A DNA stretch of 64,000 bases from Streptomyces cyaneofuscatus (GTDB lineage Bacteria > Actinomycetota > Actinomycetes > Streptomycetales > Streptomycetaceae), in assembly GCF_000718135.1 (NCBI RefSeq), contig NZ_JOEM01000017.1, forward strand, positions 1-64,000. The letters are read 5' to 3'. Numbering within the stretch: the first letter of the stretch is position 1; each line of letters opens with the position of its first letter. The notes beneath the pieces were generated by a model, which ran no database searches, was not told the DNA's origin, and worked only from the letters and a program-made list of their open reading frames with translations. Positions 37,014-46,884 of the stretch are shown piece by piece. The position numbers were made by a program, and so were the translations under genes.

Positions 37014-37172
37014 GTCCTGCGGGTACCCCTCAGGGCCGCGGCGCACCACAAATGGTCCGAACGGGTGCACCGGACACGCCGCTCGCCCCGCCGGGGCAAG
37101 CGGCGTTAGGAATGCCCTGAGGAGGGAACCCGCCGCGCCACGGAGCGATCCACACGTACGGAGGGAAAGACC

Positions 37173-37589
37173 ATGGCAACCGCACGCGAGATCATGACCA
37201 GCGGTACCGAGTGCGTCGGCGAGAAGGAGAGCGTCCTGGACGCCGCGAAGAAGATGACGGAGCTCGGCGTCGGCGCCCTCCCGATCTGCGGTACGGACAA
37301 CAAGCTCAAGGGCATGCTGACCGACCGCGACATCGTGACCAAGGTGCTCGGTGCCGGCAAGGACCCCGCCGGGTGTACGGCCGGCGAGCTGGCCCAGGGT
37401 GAGGCGGTCACCATCGGCACCGACGACCGTGCGGAGGAGATCCTCCGCACGATGACGGAGCACAAGGTCCGCCGGCTGCCGGTCATCGACGGGCACACCC
37501 TCGTCGGCATGGTCGCCACCGCCGATGTGGCCCGCTCCCTGCCCGAGCCCGACGTGGGCTACCTCATCGAGGTCCTCTCCACCGACTGA
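37173..37589 (+). CDS. CBS-domain pair protein
   Basis: 138 residues: two tandem CBS domains, the first [59 protein letters not shown] and the second [46 protein letters not shown]. Such pairs bind adenine nucleotides (AMP, ATP, SAM) and sense energy state. This type is common in the DosR/stress regulons of actinobacteria. GGAGGG lies upstream of the ATG. Followed by a terminator. Confidence 0.93.
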   Translation: MATAREIMTSGTECVGEKESVLDAAKKMTELGVGALPICGTDNKLKGMLTDRDIVTKVLGAGKDPAGCTAGELAQGEAVTIGTDDRAEEILRTMTEHKVRRLPVIDGHTLVGMVATADVARSLPEPDVGYLIEVLSTD

Positions 37590-37620
37590 GCCGCCCCGGG
37601 GTCCTTCTCCCTCATGCCCT

Positions 37621-37660
37621 GGCCGGGCAGAGACCCGGCCGGGGCATCGGCCTGCCCCGG
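37621..37660. terminator. Tandem terminator hairpins
   Basis: GGCCGGG-CAGAGA-CCCGGCC (37621-37640) and CCGGGGCA-TCGGCC-TGCCCCGG (37639-37660) form two overlapping, mutually exclusive stems just after the CBS gene. They serve as terminator for the CBS transcript. Confidence 0.8.
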
Positions 37661-37912
37661 CCCGGCCACCCCTCGATGACCAGGGAACCGAAGGTTCGCC
37701 CATGCGAACTGAATTCGATGTGTGAACCGTACTCGCCGGTGAACCCGGCCAGCCGTGACCGTCGGGAACACGGCGGTCGATCGCGCTCCCGCGCCGCCCG
37801 CCGCACCCTGCGGAACAGCCCGCGAGGCGACATCTCCCCTCGGCGTCATGCCTGTTGTCCGGTGTGCGCGGGGCGTCGAGACCCCTCTCCACCGCGGATG
37901 AAAGGCCGTCCT

Positions 37913-38377
37913 ATGTCATTGATGACGACACCAGCCCCTTGGTGCCGCGCCGTTGTCACCGGGGGCGCCGGTTTCCTTGGCTCCCACCTGTGCGAACGGC
38001 TGCTGGATTCAGGAGTCGAAGTCGACTGCGTGGACAATCTGCTCTCCGGCTCCGAGGGCAACATCGCCCATTTGGAGGGGCGGCCCGGCTTCCGGTTCGT
38101 CCGGTGCGACGTCTCCTCCGACGCGGTGATCGGCCACCTGCCCGGCCCCTACGACCTCGTCCTGCACTTCGCCTGGCCGCGCTCGCCGGCCGACTGTCTG
38201 CGCCATCCGCTGGAGACCATGGACGTCGGGAGCCTCGACACCCGTAACGCGCTGGCCCTCGCCCACCGCGACGGCGCCCGATTCCTGCTCGCCTCCACCT
38301 CCGAGGTGTACGGCGATCCGCTCGTCCACCCGCAGCGCGAGGACTACTAGGGCAACGTCAACCCGGTCGGCCCGCGA
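37913..38377 (+). pseudogene. Truncated NAD-dependent nucleotide-sugar epimerase/dehydratase
   Basis: The reading frame gives an extended SDR N-terminal half: [36 protein letters not shown], then [25 protein letters not shown] and [22 protein letters not shown] before a stop at 38348. Homologues continue -DYWGNVNPVGPR-; here TGG has become TAG, and the next bases (38351-38377) still encode GNVNPVGPR before the homology ends. So the gene has a nonsense codon and has lost the rest, including the YxxxK catalytic pair. The N-terminal NAD-binding part could still be made, but not as an active enzyme. It is directly followed by a damaged glycosyltransferase gene. Confidence 0.85.
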
Positions 38378-38422
38378 GAGGGGCCCGGGCGTGGCTCACA
38401 GGGATGAGCAGGGGGCGAGCAC

Positions 38423-39319
38423 ATGAACGACCCCCGCACCACGGTCGTGGTCATCACCCACAACCGCCGCCCCGAACTCCTGCGCACGCTGGCTTCCCTG
38501 CGAGCCCTGCCCGAGGCCCCCGGGGTGATCGTCACCGACAACGGCTCCCAGGACGGCACCGCCGAGGAGGTGGCCCGCCTGTACCCCGAGGTGACCCTGC
38601 TGACCCCCGGCCGCAACCTGGGAGCCGTTGGCCGCAACCTCGCCGTCGAACACGTGCACAGCCCGTACGTGGCCTTCTGCGACGACGACACCTGGTGGGA
38701 GCCGGGCTCCCTGCGGCACGCCGCCGACGTCCTCGACCCGCGGCCGCGCCTGGCCGCCGTGACGGCCCGCATCGTCGTCGAACCGTCGGGGGAGGAGGAC
38801 CCCGTCGTCGCCGAGCTGCGCGATTCCCCGCTGCCCGGCCCCGACTGGCTGCCGGGGCCCGCCCTCGGTTCGTTCCTGGCCGCCGCGACCGTGATGCGGA
38901 CCGACGCCTTCCGGTCGGTGGGCGGATTCCACCCCGGCCTGTGGCTGGGCGGCGAGGAGGAGCTCCTGGCCACCGACCTGCTGCGACGGGGGTGGTGGCT
39001 GAGCTACGTACCCGAGCTGCTGATCCACCACGCGGCCCTCGGCCGCCCGGGACAGCACCGGGCGGCGGACCCTGGGCCTGCGGAACACCCTCTGGTTCAC
39101 CTGGCTGCGCCGCCCCTGGATCCCCGCCGTACGCCGGACCGTCGAACTGGCGCGCACGGTCCCCCGCGACCGGGCCTCACTGCGGGCTTCGCCCAGGCGG
39201 CGGCAGGGCTGCCCTGGGTCCTCAGGCAGCGTGCCCCCGTGCCGCGACCTCTCGAAGCACGTATCCGTACCCTGGAGCTGGCCCGCCGGACGTCGGCCGC
39301 ACGCCGCTACGTGGGGTGA
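38423..39319 (+). pseudogene. Family 2 glycosyltransferase with two compensating frameshifts
   Basis: The frame from 38423 gives a GT2 protein: TTVVVITHNRRPELLRTLASL, TDNGSQDGTAEEVARLYPEV, GRNLGAVGRNLAVE and FCDDDTWWEPGSL with DDD as the donor/metal site. From about 39047 to 39181 the family-like sequence continues in the +1 frame (RRTLGLRNTLWFTWLRRPW, IPAVRRTVELARTVP), while the start frame encodes unrelated residues; then the start frame again gives FAQAAAGLPWVLRQRAPVPRPLEARIRTLE. One inserted and one deleted base explain it. So about 45 residues are scrambled, and the frame is restored. It may be a sequencing artefact or a real damaged allele; the C-terminal half of a GT2 is often important for acceptor binding. 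Confidence 0.75.
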
Positions 39320-39761
39320 GCGGCGGGCGGTCCCACGGGCGGAGGAACGGACGGATTCCGGTGCGAGAGGCCGTCGAGCGGTGGGGGAACGTCACTCCGG
39401 ATCGCGCCGCCGCAAGGCCGCGTGTCGGGTTGGCCGTGCCTTCGGCGCCATGCCTATGCTCCGTGCGGTGGAAGGGCGTTCCGGGCACACCGCACATGTC
39501 CTTCCGCCACAAGTCGGCCGGGCGAAGAAGTCAGCCAGCCGCGGGTGGTACCCCTCGACGGCCCCGGCCGTGCCCGGGGTATGCCGGCGGGTGTGCTCGC
39601 CCCACGGGCCGCGCCTGCCGTGGGGCCCCTGCGCCGCCCCTCGCAGGGGGCCCGACCATCGTCTCCGGCCTCCCCGCGGACGGCTGCGTCATGCGGGACG
39701 GCAAGCGCCGACGTTCGGCACGACATGGACGCGGGGGAGCGGGGAAGGAGAGAGCCGGAGT
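39320..39761. other. 442-base intergenic region
   Basis: No convincing gene in any frame. A hairpin with 8-base arms GTGCGGTG (39463-39470) and CACCGCAC (39488-39495) is the only structure noticed; it may end transcription from the glycosyltransferase remnant. Nothing else is visible. Confidence 0.5.
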
Positions 39762-40121
39762 ATGCGAGAACAACTCGATCAGGACCACGACATGCATGTC
39801 GCACCGTCCGGCCCCGAGGCCCCGGCGCAGCCTGAACCCGGGCTGAACGCCGAGGTGGCCGCGCTCCGCAGCGAGATCGAAGGACTGCGTACCGCGCTCA
39901 GCAGCCGCCCCGTGATCGACATCGCCCGCGGCATCCTCATCGCCTCCACGCCCTGCACCAGCAGTCAGGCCTGGCAGACCCTGGTCAGCGCCTCGCAGGA
40001 GAGCAACATCAAACTGCGGGACATCGCCCACCAACTCGTCGAGAGCTTCCACGGTATCCCGCTCCCGCCCGCCACCCGCCGGGCCCTCCAGACCGCCATC
40101 CGGCACACCCGCGCGCGCTGA
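39762..40121 (+). CDS. ANTAR-domain protein
   Basis: 119 residues: a coiled-coil segment (AEVAALRSEIEGLRTALSS) followed by the ANTAR domain RPVIDIARGILIASTPCTSSQAWQTLVSASQESNIKLRDIAHQLVES. ANTAR domains bind RNA hairpin pairs and prevent transcription termination. No receiver or GAF domain is attached, so the protein is a short, free RNA-binding regulator, perhaps driven by a separate sensor. The ATG at 39762 has AAGGAG upstream. Confidence 0.85.
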   Translation: MREQLDQDHDMHVAPSGPEAPAQPEPGLNAEVAALRSEIEGLRTALSSRPVIDIARGILIASTPCTSSQAWQTLVSASQESNIKLRDIAHQLVESFHGIPLPPATRRALQTAIRHTRAR

Positions 40122-40258
40122 ACGGCCCCGGCAGGGGGCGACGGCCCGTGCGCGTGTTTACGCGCGTGGTTCGGGGTCACCCCACATATACGGCACCCAG
40201 TCGCCCCGGGAGGGGCAGCGCCGTGCGGGCGCTCCCCTCGGGCGCCCTGCGAGGAGCC

Positions 40259-40486
40259 ATGGACCGATCCACCGTCGAACTGCTGCTGACCGCCCAGGAG
40301 GACACCATGCGTGACATGCGCAGGCTGCTGCGGGCCAAGGTTCTCAAGGCCCGCGGGCTGATCAAGGAATCGGACGGAAAGGCCCTCGACGACCCGGAGC
40401 GCACCGACGAGGGCCGCCGTCGTCAGGCCGAGGCACGCGAGGAGGAGCGGAAGCGGAACAGGCCCGGCGGGCCTTCCGGCCACTAA
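40259..40486 (+). CDS. Small charged hypothetical protein
   Basis: 75 residues starting MDRSTVELLLTAQEDTMRDMRRLLRAKVLKARGLIKESDGKALDDPERTDEGRRRQAEAREEERK. It is highly charged, helical and probably a coiled coil; the ribosome binding site GGAG is only two bases from the ATG, so the start could be the ATG further in. It stands between the ANTAR gene and a sigma gene. Not recognised. Confidence 0.5.
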   Translation: MDRSTVELLLTAQEDTMRDMRRLLRAKVLKARGLIKESDGKALDDPERTDEGRRRQAEAREEERKRNRPGGPSGH

Positions 40487-40727
40487 GCCCCGGGTGGCTC
40501 CAGCGGCTCTCGGGCAGTGGCCCGCCCGCGGCCTCCGGTCAGGTGAACATACCGCTCCCCGGTTTTCGCGCTCGCCCGTACGTGGGAAGGCCACGAGGTG
40601 CTTCGGAGATGAGGCGCGCCCCGGCGACGGAGGCCGTGCGGGTCGTGCTCACGGACGTACGGCACATCCCCGCCCGCCATCTTCCCGGCGACAGCGATCC
40701 CCGTACGGCGAGGAGTTGAGCCGCCCC

Positions 40728-41510
40728 ATGGCCGATGAAAGCCGGTACGCCGACGACCCCGACACGGAAGCGGACTTCCGCCGTCTCGTGGAACTGCGCG
40801 ACGGCCCCGGGAAGGCGCGGCTGCGCGGACAGATCATCTGCGCGTGGCTGCCCATGGCCCACCGTCTCGCCGCCCGGTACCGCAATCGCGGTGAGACGCT
40901 GGAGGACCTGCGCCAGGTCGCGGCGATCGGTCTCGTCAACGCCGTCGACCGCTACGATCCCGCGATCGGACGGGCCTTCGCACCCTTCGCCGTGCCCACC
41001 ATCACGGGGGAGATCAAACGGCACTTCCGGGACCGTATGTGGTCGGTACACGTCCCCCGCCGGGTCCAGAACCTCCGCAACGTCGTCCGTTCAGCCGACT
41101 CCGAACTGGCCGCGATGGGCATCACCCCCTCTCCGGCCCGGATCGCCGAGCACACCGGGCTGACCGAGGACGAGGTACGGCAGGGGAGCGAGGCGCTGCA
41201 CGGTTTCAGCGCCCTGTCCATCGACGCCGAAACCGCTGCCGGGGAGCCGCTCCTGGGCGACCGGCTGGGCGCCCTGGACGACGCGTTCGACCTGGTACTC
41301 GACCGCGAGGCGGCGAAGCCCGGCATCCGCCGGCTGGCCGAGCGCGAAAGACGGGTGCTCTACCTCCGGTTCTTCGCCGGTATGACCCAGAGCGCCATCG
41401 CGACCGAACTGGGCCTCTCCCAGATGCATGTCTCCCGCCTCATCACCGAGTCCTGCCGCCGGATCAGGGAGAGCGCCACACGTGAACCCACCTGGGCACA
41501 AGGCTCGTGA
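40728..41510 (+). CDS. SigB/SigF/SigG-type sigma factor, second copy
   Basis: 260 residues. Region 2 reads CAWLPMAHRLAARYRNRGETLEDLRQVAAIGLVNAVDRYDPAIGRAFAPFAVPTITGEIKRHFRDRMWSVHVPRRVQNLRN. Region 3 has ITPSPARIAEHTGLTEDEV, and region 4 ends RERRVLYLRFFAGMTQSAIATELGLSQMHVSRLITESCRRI. It is close to the other two sigma genes in the window but clearly distinct. GAGGAG lies 12 bases upstream of the ATG, somewhat far. The catalase gene follows 61 bases downstream in the same direction, so the two may be co-transcribed; CatB of S. coelicolor is known to need SigB. Confidence 0.93.
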   Translation: MADESRYADDPDTEADFRRLVELRDGPGKARLRGQIICAWLPMAHRLAARYRNRGETLEDLRQVAAIGLVNAVDRYDPAIGRAFAPFAVPTITGEIKRHFRDRMWSVHVPRRVQNLRNVVRSADSELAAMGITPSPARIAEHTGLTEDEVRQGSEALHGFSALSIDAETAAGEPLLGDRLGALDDAFDLVLDREAAKPGIRRLAERERRVLYLRFFAGMTQSAIATELGLSQMHVSRLITESCRRIRESATREPTWAQGS

Positions 41511-41571
41511 GGCCGAGCACGCGCGGGGGCCGCGCCCAACTGCCCCCCTCCCACCGATCCATGGAGTTGTC

Positions 41572-43839
41572 ATGAGCGACAAGAACCCCCTGAAGGCCGT
41601 AGCCGAGAAGGCCGCCGACGCCTTGGGCGTGGCCCCCACCCCGGAAGAAGGAGTCCCCGGCAAGCCTGCTTTCCGGTCTCCCCCGGTCGAGGAGCCCACC
41701 CGGCCGCAGGCCCCGCTGCCGCCCAAGCCGGACCAGAGCAGTCCGGCCACCATGAGCCCCACGGGCCAGGACCTCGGCGTCGACCCGGCGGACCTCGCCC
41801 AGTCGGGCCCCTACCTGACCACCGCCCAGGGCGCCCGTCTGTACGACACCGACCACTCCCTCAAGGCGGGGCAGCGGGGCCCGGTGCTCCTCCAGGACCA
41901 CCACCTGCGGGAGAAGATCACCCACTTCGACCACGAGCGGATCCCCGAGCGCGTCGTCCACGCCCGGGGCGCCGCCGCCCACGGGGTGTTCAAGGGCTAC
42001 GGCACCGCCTCGGGCGTCTCCAGGGCGGCCTTCCTGGCCAAGGGCGTGGAGACCCCCGTGTTCACCCGCTTCTCCACGGTGCTCGGTTCGCGCGGCTCGG
42101 CCGACACCGTCCGCGACACCCGCGGCTTCGCCACGAAGTTCTATACCGAGGAGGGCGTGTTCGACCTCGTCGGGAACAACATCCCGGTCTTCTTCATCCA
42201 GGACGCGATCAAGTTCCCCGACGTGATTCACGCCGGGAAGCCGCACCCCGATCGGGAGATCCCCCAGGCACAGAGCGCCCACGACACCTTCTGGGACTTC
42301 GTCACCCTGCACACGGAAGCCACGCACCACACCCTGTGGAACATGTCCGACCGGGGCATCCCGCGCTCGTACCGGACGATGGAGGGCTTCGGCGTCCACA
42401 CCTTCCGCCTGGTGAACGCGGAAGGCGCGACCACTCTGGCGAAGTTCCACTGGAAGCCCAAGCTCGGCGTGCACTCCCTGCTCTGGGAGGAGGCGCAGAT
42501 CATCAACGGTGTCGACCCCGACTTCCACCGCCGGGACCTCGCCGACGCCATCGAGGCGGGCGCCTTTCCCCAGTGGGAGCTGGGCATCCAGACGTTCCCC
42601 GACACCGCCGACCAGACGTTCGAGGGCATCGACCTGCTGGACCCGACGAAGATCGTGCCGGAGGAGCTGGCCCCGGTGCAGCCGATCGGCCTGCTGACGC
42701 TGAACGCCAACCCGTCGAACTACTTCGCCGAGACCGAGCAGGTCGCCTTCCACGTGGGCCACCTCGTGCCCGGCATCGACGTGACCGACGACCCGCTGCT
42801 CGCCGGACGGCTCTTCTCGTACCTGGACACGCAGATCACCCGGCTCGGCGGACCGAACTTCGGTCAGCTGCCGATCAACCGCACGCATGCCCCGGTCAAC
42901 GACATGCTCCGGGACGGGATGCACCAGACGGCCGTCCACCGGGGTGTCGCCCCCTACCGGCCCAACTCCCTCGACGGTGGCTGCCCGTTCCTCGCGGGAG
43001 CGGAGACGGGGGCGTTCGTGGAGAGCCCGGTGACGGTGCCCGAGGCGAGCAAGGTGCGCGCGGCCCCGGCCTCGTTCGCGGACCACTTCACCCAGCCCCG
43101 GCTGTTCTGGCTGAGCATGACCCCGGTGGAGCAGGAGCACATCATCGCCGCGTACACCTTCGAGCTCTCCAAGTGCTACGAGCAGGCCATCAAGGAACGG
43201 GCCCTGATGGTGCTGGCCAACATCGACACCACGCTCTGCGAGCAGGTGGCGGCCGGCCTCGGCCTGCCGGCCCCGCGCGCCACGGAGGAGCTCGCCACGC
43301 CGGAGCCCAGCCCGGCCCTCTCCCAGGTGGGCTCCACCTGGCCGCCGGACGGCCGGATCGTGGGCATCGTGGCCGATGCCGACAGCGACCTGGCCGGGGT
43401 CCGCACCGTGCGGGAAACGGTGCTGGGGGCCGGCATGGTCCCGCTGGTCATCGCCCCGACCGGCGGAGTCCTCGACCCGGACGGCGACCCGGTCACCGTG
43501 CAGCGCACGTTCGCCAACGCGCGCTCGGTGGAGTTCGACGCCATCCTGCTGGCCGGTGCGCCCGGCCCCGGGGACGACGCGTACGGAGCGCGGGACGCGA
43601 AGGCCGGGGGGCCGGCGACGGCGACCGACCCCCGGGTCCTGCTGCTCCTGTCGGAGGCGTTCCGCCACGGCAAGGCCGTCGGCGGCTGGGGCGAGGTCGC
43701 CGGGGCGCTGGAGGCGGCCGGTGCGCACGCCACCCTGCCCGGAGTGGTGACCGGCGACGACCCCGCCACCGTCCTGGAGCAGATCTCCCGGCTGCTCGGC
43801 GAGCACCGGGTCTGGGACCGGTTCCCCGCGGGCATCTGA
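41572..43839 (+). CDS. katE: Large-subunit monofunctional catalase (HPII/KatE type)
   Basis: 755 residues, the large clade 2 type. The N-terminal extension of about 70 residues precedes the core: [20 protein letters not shown] carries the distal His, and [18 protein letters not shown] follows. [23 protein letters not shown] holds the proximal Tyr region. The C-terminal flavodoxin/DJ-1-like domain (from about 580) contains [37 protein letters not shown] lies four bases before the ATG. Such catalases protect against peroxide in stationary phase and osmotic stress. Confidence 0.95.
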   Translation: MSDKNPLKAVAEKAADALGVAPTPEEGVPGKPAFRSPPVEEPTRPQAPLPPKPDQSSPATMSPTGQDLGVDPADLAQSGPYLTTAQGARLYDTDHSLKAGQRGPVLLQDHHLREKITHFDHERIPERVVHARGAAAHGVFKGYGTASGVSRAAFLAKGVETPVFTRFSTVLGSRGSADTVRDTRGFATKFYTEEGVFDLVGNNIPVFFIQDAIKFPDVIHAGKPHPDREIPQAQSAHDTFWDFVTLHTEATHHTLWNMSDRGIPRSYRTMEGFGVHTFRLVNAEGATTLAKFHWKPKLGVHSLLWEEAQIINGVDPDFHRRDLADAIEAGAFPQWELGIQTFPDTADQTFEGIDLLDPTKIVPEELAPVQPIGLLTLNANPSNYFAETEQVAFHVGHLVPGIDVTDDPLLAGRLFSYLDTQITRLGGPNFGQLPINRTHAPVNDMLRDGMHQTAVHRGVAPYRPNSLDGGCPFLAGAETGAFVESPVTVPEASKVRAAPASFADHFTQPRLFWLSMTPVEQEHIIAAYTFELSKCYEQAIKERALMVLANIDTTLCEQVAAGLGLPAPRATEELATPEPSPALSQVGSTWPPDGRIVGIVADADSDLAGVRTVRETVLGAGMVPLVIAPTGGVLDPDGDPVTVQRTFANARSVEFDAILLAGAPGPGDDAYGARDAKAGGPATATDPRVLLLLSEAFRHGKAVGGWGEVAGALEAAGAHATLPGVVTGDDPATVLEQISRLLGEHRVWDRFPAGI

Positions 43840-43850
43840 CCGGATCCGAT

Positions 43851-43882
43851 GGGCCGGGGCTCCGCCGCGGCGGCCCCGGCCC
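43851..43882. terminator. Terminator after katE
   Basis: GGGCCGGGGC (43851-43860) and GCCCCGGCCC (43873-43882) form a 10-base stem with a 12-base loop between the catalase and the convergent isochorismatase-like gene. Confidence 0.75.
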
Positions 43883-43894
43883 GTCGCCCGGCCC

Positions 43895-44431
43895 TCAGAA
43901 CGCGACCGTCTCCGCCTTGAGGATCGAGGCACTCATATTGCGCTCCATCATGCGCAGGGCGGCCTCGGCGAGATCCTCGTGGATATGGGCCACGGCGTCC
44001 TCGGGCACGGTGACACGTAGCTGCCGGATATGGGCGTCGAGGGCCGAATACAGAATGCACTGCTCCGTCACCTGGCCGCAGAGCACGACATGATCCACCC
44101 CGAGTTGGGAGAGCAGATAGCTGAGCGGGGTCTCGTAGAAGATGGAGTGCCGCGCTTTCACGACGAAGAGGGAATCGTCGTCCGGCAGGATGGGCTCGAC
44201 CAGTTCGGCGTTCTTCCCGGCGAGAGTCGTCTCGATGATCTCCCCGTGGTGCGATCGCCATTCGCCGAAATTGTCGTTCGCGTAGATGACCGGGACACCT
44301 TCCGCGCGAGCACGGTTGATGAGGCCGGTGAGTGGTGGAAGGGCCCTACGGACGGCGGGCACGAGGAGTTCGGCATCAGGGTGGTCGTACGCGTTGATCA
44401 TGTCGATGACGATGAGAGCACTATTTCCCAT
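43895..44431 (-). CDS. Isochorismatase-family cysteine hydrolase
   Basis: 178 residues. SALIVIDMINAYDH gives the first acidic residue of the catalytic triad (Asp10), VVKARHSIFYETPL the lysine (about Lys92), and VVLCGQVTEQCILYSALDAHI the nucleophilic cysteine, in the pattern of the isochorismatase-like hydrolases (nicotinamidase/biuret type). Substrate unknown. It is divergent from the zinc alcohol dehydrogenase and 55 bases from the catalase. Confidence 0.88.
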   Translation of the reverse strand: MGNSALIVIDMINAYDHPDAELLVPAVRRALPPLTGLINRARAEGVPVIYANDNFGEWRSHHGEIIETTLAGKNAELVEPILPDDDSLFVVKARHSIFYETPLSYLLSQLGVDHVVLCGQVTEQCILYSALDAHIRQLRVTVPEDAVAHIHEDLAEAALRMMERNMSASILKAETVAF

Positions 44432-44582
44432 GACGTCATCCTCTCACCGCGTCCGCAGAGCGACATACCGGTCCTTCATCAGGCTTCTCGTGTGTTTCAC
44501 CAGGCATCTCGTGGGAACTCGGCACTCGTTCATCACTCGGGGGAACGGCCGTGAAATCCGACGAGGAACAGGGAGTGGCACC

Positions 44583-45773
44583 GTGCGCGCATTGACCTAC
44601 CAAGGAAAGCGGGACGTCCGGGTGGAGACCGTTCCGGATCCGAAGATCCAGGATCCGACGGACATCATCGTCAAGATCACCTCCACCGGGATCTGCGGCT
44701 CCGACCTGCACCTCTACGAGGTGCTGGGCCCCTACCTCGACCCGGGCGACATCCTCGGCCACGAACCGATGGGCATCGTGGAGGAGGTGGGCCCCGAGGT
44801 GCACTCCGTCGCGCCGGGGGACCGGGTGGTCATCCCCTTCAACGTCTCCTGCGGCCACTGCTACATGTGCGGCCAGGGGTTGCACTCGCAGTGCGAGACC
44901 ACCCAGGTCCGCGAGCGCGGCTCGGGCGCCTCCCTCTTCGGGTACACCAAGCTCTACGGGCAGGTGCCCGGCGGCCAGGCGGAGTACCTGCGGGTGCCCT
45001 TCGGCAACGACCTGCCGATCAAGGTCCCGCACGGCCCCTCGGACGACCGGTTCGTCTACCTGTCGGACGTCCTGCCGACCGCCTGGCAGGCCGTGGAGTA
45101 CGCGGACATCCCGCCCGGTGGCAGCGTCACCGTCCTCGGCCTCGGCCCCATCGGCGCGATGGCCGCACGGATCGCGATCCACCGGGGCGCCGGCCTCGTC
45201 ATCGGCGTGGACCTCGTCCCCGAACGCCTCGACCGGGTCAGCGCCTACGGTGCCACCTGTCTCGACCTGCGCCGGTACGACAAGGGCAAGGACCTCGGCG
45301 ACGCCGTCCGGGACCTCACCGACGGGCGTGGCACCGACGCGGTGATCGACGCGGTCGGCATGGAGGCCCACGGCGCGCCCGTCGCCAAGGCCGCCCACGC
45401 GGCGGTCGGCCTGCTCCCCGACAAGGTGGGCCAGCGCCTGATGGAAACGGCGGGAATCGACCGGCTCACCGCTCTGCACACCGCGATCGACCTGGTGCGC
45501 AGGGGCGGCACGATCTCCATCTCCGGCGTCTACGGCGGCTCCGCCGACCCGATGCCGCTGCTGACCATGTTCGACAAGCAGATCCAGCTCCGCATGGGCC
45601 AGGCCAACGTCAAGCGCTGGGTCGACGACCTGCTGCCGCTGCTGGTCGACGGCGACCCGCTGGGCGTGGACTCCTTCGCCACCCACCACCTGTCGCTGGA
45701 GGAGGGGCCCCAGGCGTACGAGACGTTCCAGAAGAAGGCCGACGGGATGATCAAGACCCTGCTCGTCCCCTGA
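44583..45773 (+). CDS. Zinc-dependent alcohol dehydrogenase (formaldehyde-dehydrogenase-like)
   Basis: 396 residues with a GTG start and GGAG upstream. ICGSDLHLYE and GHEPMGIVEEVGP hold the catalytic zinc ligands, CGHCYMCGQGLHSQC the structural zinc ligands, and VTVLGLGPIGAMAARIAIHRGAGLVIGVD the NAD(P) fold. Length and the block VGMEAHGAPVAK, with the insert around 270-300, are typical of the glutathione-independent formaldehyde/long-chain ADH branch. Co-directional with the epimerase gene 36 bases downstream. Actual substrate unknown. Confidence 0.9.
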   Translation: MRALTYQGKRDVRVETVPDPKIQDPTDIIVKITSTGICGSDLHLYEVLGPYLDPGDILGHEPMGIVEEVGPEVHSVAPGDRVVIPFNVSCGHCYMCGQGLHSQCETTQVRERGSGASLFGYTKLYGQVPGGQAEYLRVPFGNDLPIKVPHGPSDDRFVYLSDVLPTAWQAVEYADIPPGGSVTVLGLGPIGAMAARIAIHRGAGLVIGVDLVPERLDRVSAYGATCLDLRRYDKGKDLGDAVRDLTDGRGTDAVIDAVGMEAHGAPVAKAAHAAVGLLPDKVGQRLMETAGIDRLTALHTAIDLVRRGGTISISGVYGGSADPMPLLTMFDKQIQLRMGQANVKRWVDDLLPLLVDGDPLGVDSFATHHLSLEEGPQAYETFQKKADGMIKTLLVP

Positions 45774-45809
45774 CCTCCTGACCTCGATTCCCGACGGAAG
45801 GAAGCGTTC

Positions 45810-46856
45810 ATGGACACCACCGGACGGCCCGGCGGCAAGCGGATCGTGGTCACCGGGGCCACCGGCAACGTGGGGACGAGCGTCGTCCGCGCCCTGGCCG
45901 CCGACCCCGAGGTCGGCTCGGTCCTCGCCCTGGCGCGCAGGCGGCCCGCACTGAAGATCGCGGGGGTGGAGTGGGACACCGTCGACCTCTCGCGCGACGA
46001 CAGCGAGGAGCGGCTCACCGGCCTGCTGCGCGGGGCGTACGCCGTCGTCCACCTGGCGTGGCGCTTCCAGCCCACCCACGACCCGGTCACCACCTGGCAG
46101 AGCAACGTGCTCGGCTCCCAGCGGGTCTTCCGCGCGGTGGAGCGGAGCGGGGTCCCCGCCCTGGTGCACGCCTCGTCCGTCGGCGCCTACTCGCCCGGCC
46201 CCAAGGACGAGCCCGGCGTGGACGAGGAGTGGCCGACCCACGGCTGGCCGGACGCCGCCTACTGCCGGGAGAAGGCCTACCTGGAGCGCGTCCTCGACAC
46301 CTTCGAGCTGCGGCATCCGCAGATCCGGGTGGTCCGGATGCGCCCCGGCTTCCTCTTCAAGGAGACGGCCGCGCCCGAACAGCGCCGCATCTTCGCCGGC
46401 CGCCATGTCCCCGGCAACCTCCTCCGCCCCGACCTGCTGCCCTTCGTGCCGGACCTTAAGGGGCTGCGGTTCCAGGTGCTCCACACCGACGACGCAGCCG
46501 AGGCGTACCGGCTGGCCGTGCTCAAGGACGTGCGCGGCCCCTTCAACCTGGCGGCGGACCCGGTGGTCGACGCCCGCGTCCTGGCGGAGCTGCTCGACGC
46601 CCGGATCGTACGGGTGCCCAGGGCGCTGGTGCGTACGGCGCTCGCGGGCGCCTGGCGGGCCCACGCCGTACCGGCCTCGCCGCACCTCTTCGACGCGGTG
46701 CTGCGGCTGCCCGTACTGGACTCCACCAGGGCGCACGAGGTGCTTGGGTGGCAGCCCGCCCGTACAGCGGAGGAGGCGCTGAACTCCTTTTTGCACGGGG
46801 TGCGGGAGGGCAAGGGCGAGGAGACCGCCCCGCTGGCCGGCCGGAAGGTCGGCTGA
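45810..46856 (+). CDS. NAD-dependent epimerase/dehydratase family protein
   Basis: 348 residues. RIVVTGATGNVGTSVVRAL is the nucleotide-binding glycine motif, HASSVGAYSPGP and AYCREKAYLERVL hold the serine and the YxxxK pair of the extended SDR fold, so unlike the remnant at 37913 this one is complete. AAGGAA precedes the ATG. It likely forms an operon with the zinc dehydrogenase. Substrate unknown. Confidence 0.9.
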   Translation: MDTTGRPGGKRIVVTGATGNVGTSVVRALAADPEVGSVLALARRRPALKIAGVEWDTVDLSRDDSEERLTGLLRGAYAVVHLAWRFQPTHDPVTTWQSNVLGSQRVFRAVERSGVPALVHASSVGAYSPGPKDEPGVDEEWPTHGWPDAAYCREKAYLERVLDTFELRHPQIRVVRMRPGFLFKETAAPEQRRIFAGRHVPGNLLRPDLLPFVPDLKGLRFQVLHTDDAAEAYRLAVLKDVRGPFNLAADPVVDARVLAELLDARIVRVPRALVRTALAGAWRAHAVPASPHLFDAVLRLPVLDSTRAHEVLGWQPARTAEEALNSFLHGVREGKGEETAPLAGRKVG

Positions 46857-46884
46857 GGCCCGGCGGGGCGGCGTCCCGCAAGGT

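Noticed and set aside
41464..43932. 822-residue open frame antisense to katE
   Set aside because: Shadow of the catalase gene with low-complexity composition.
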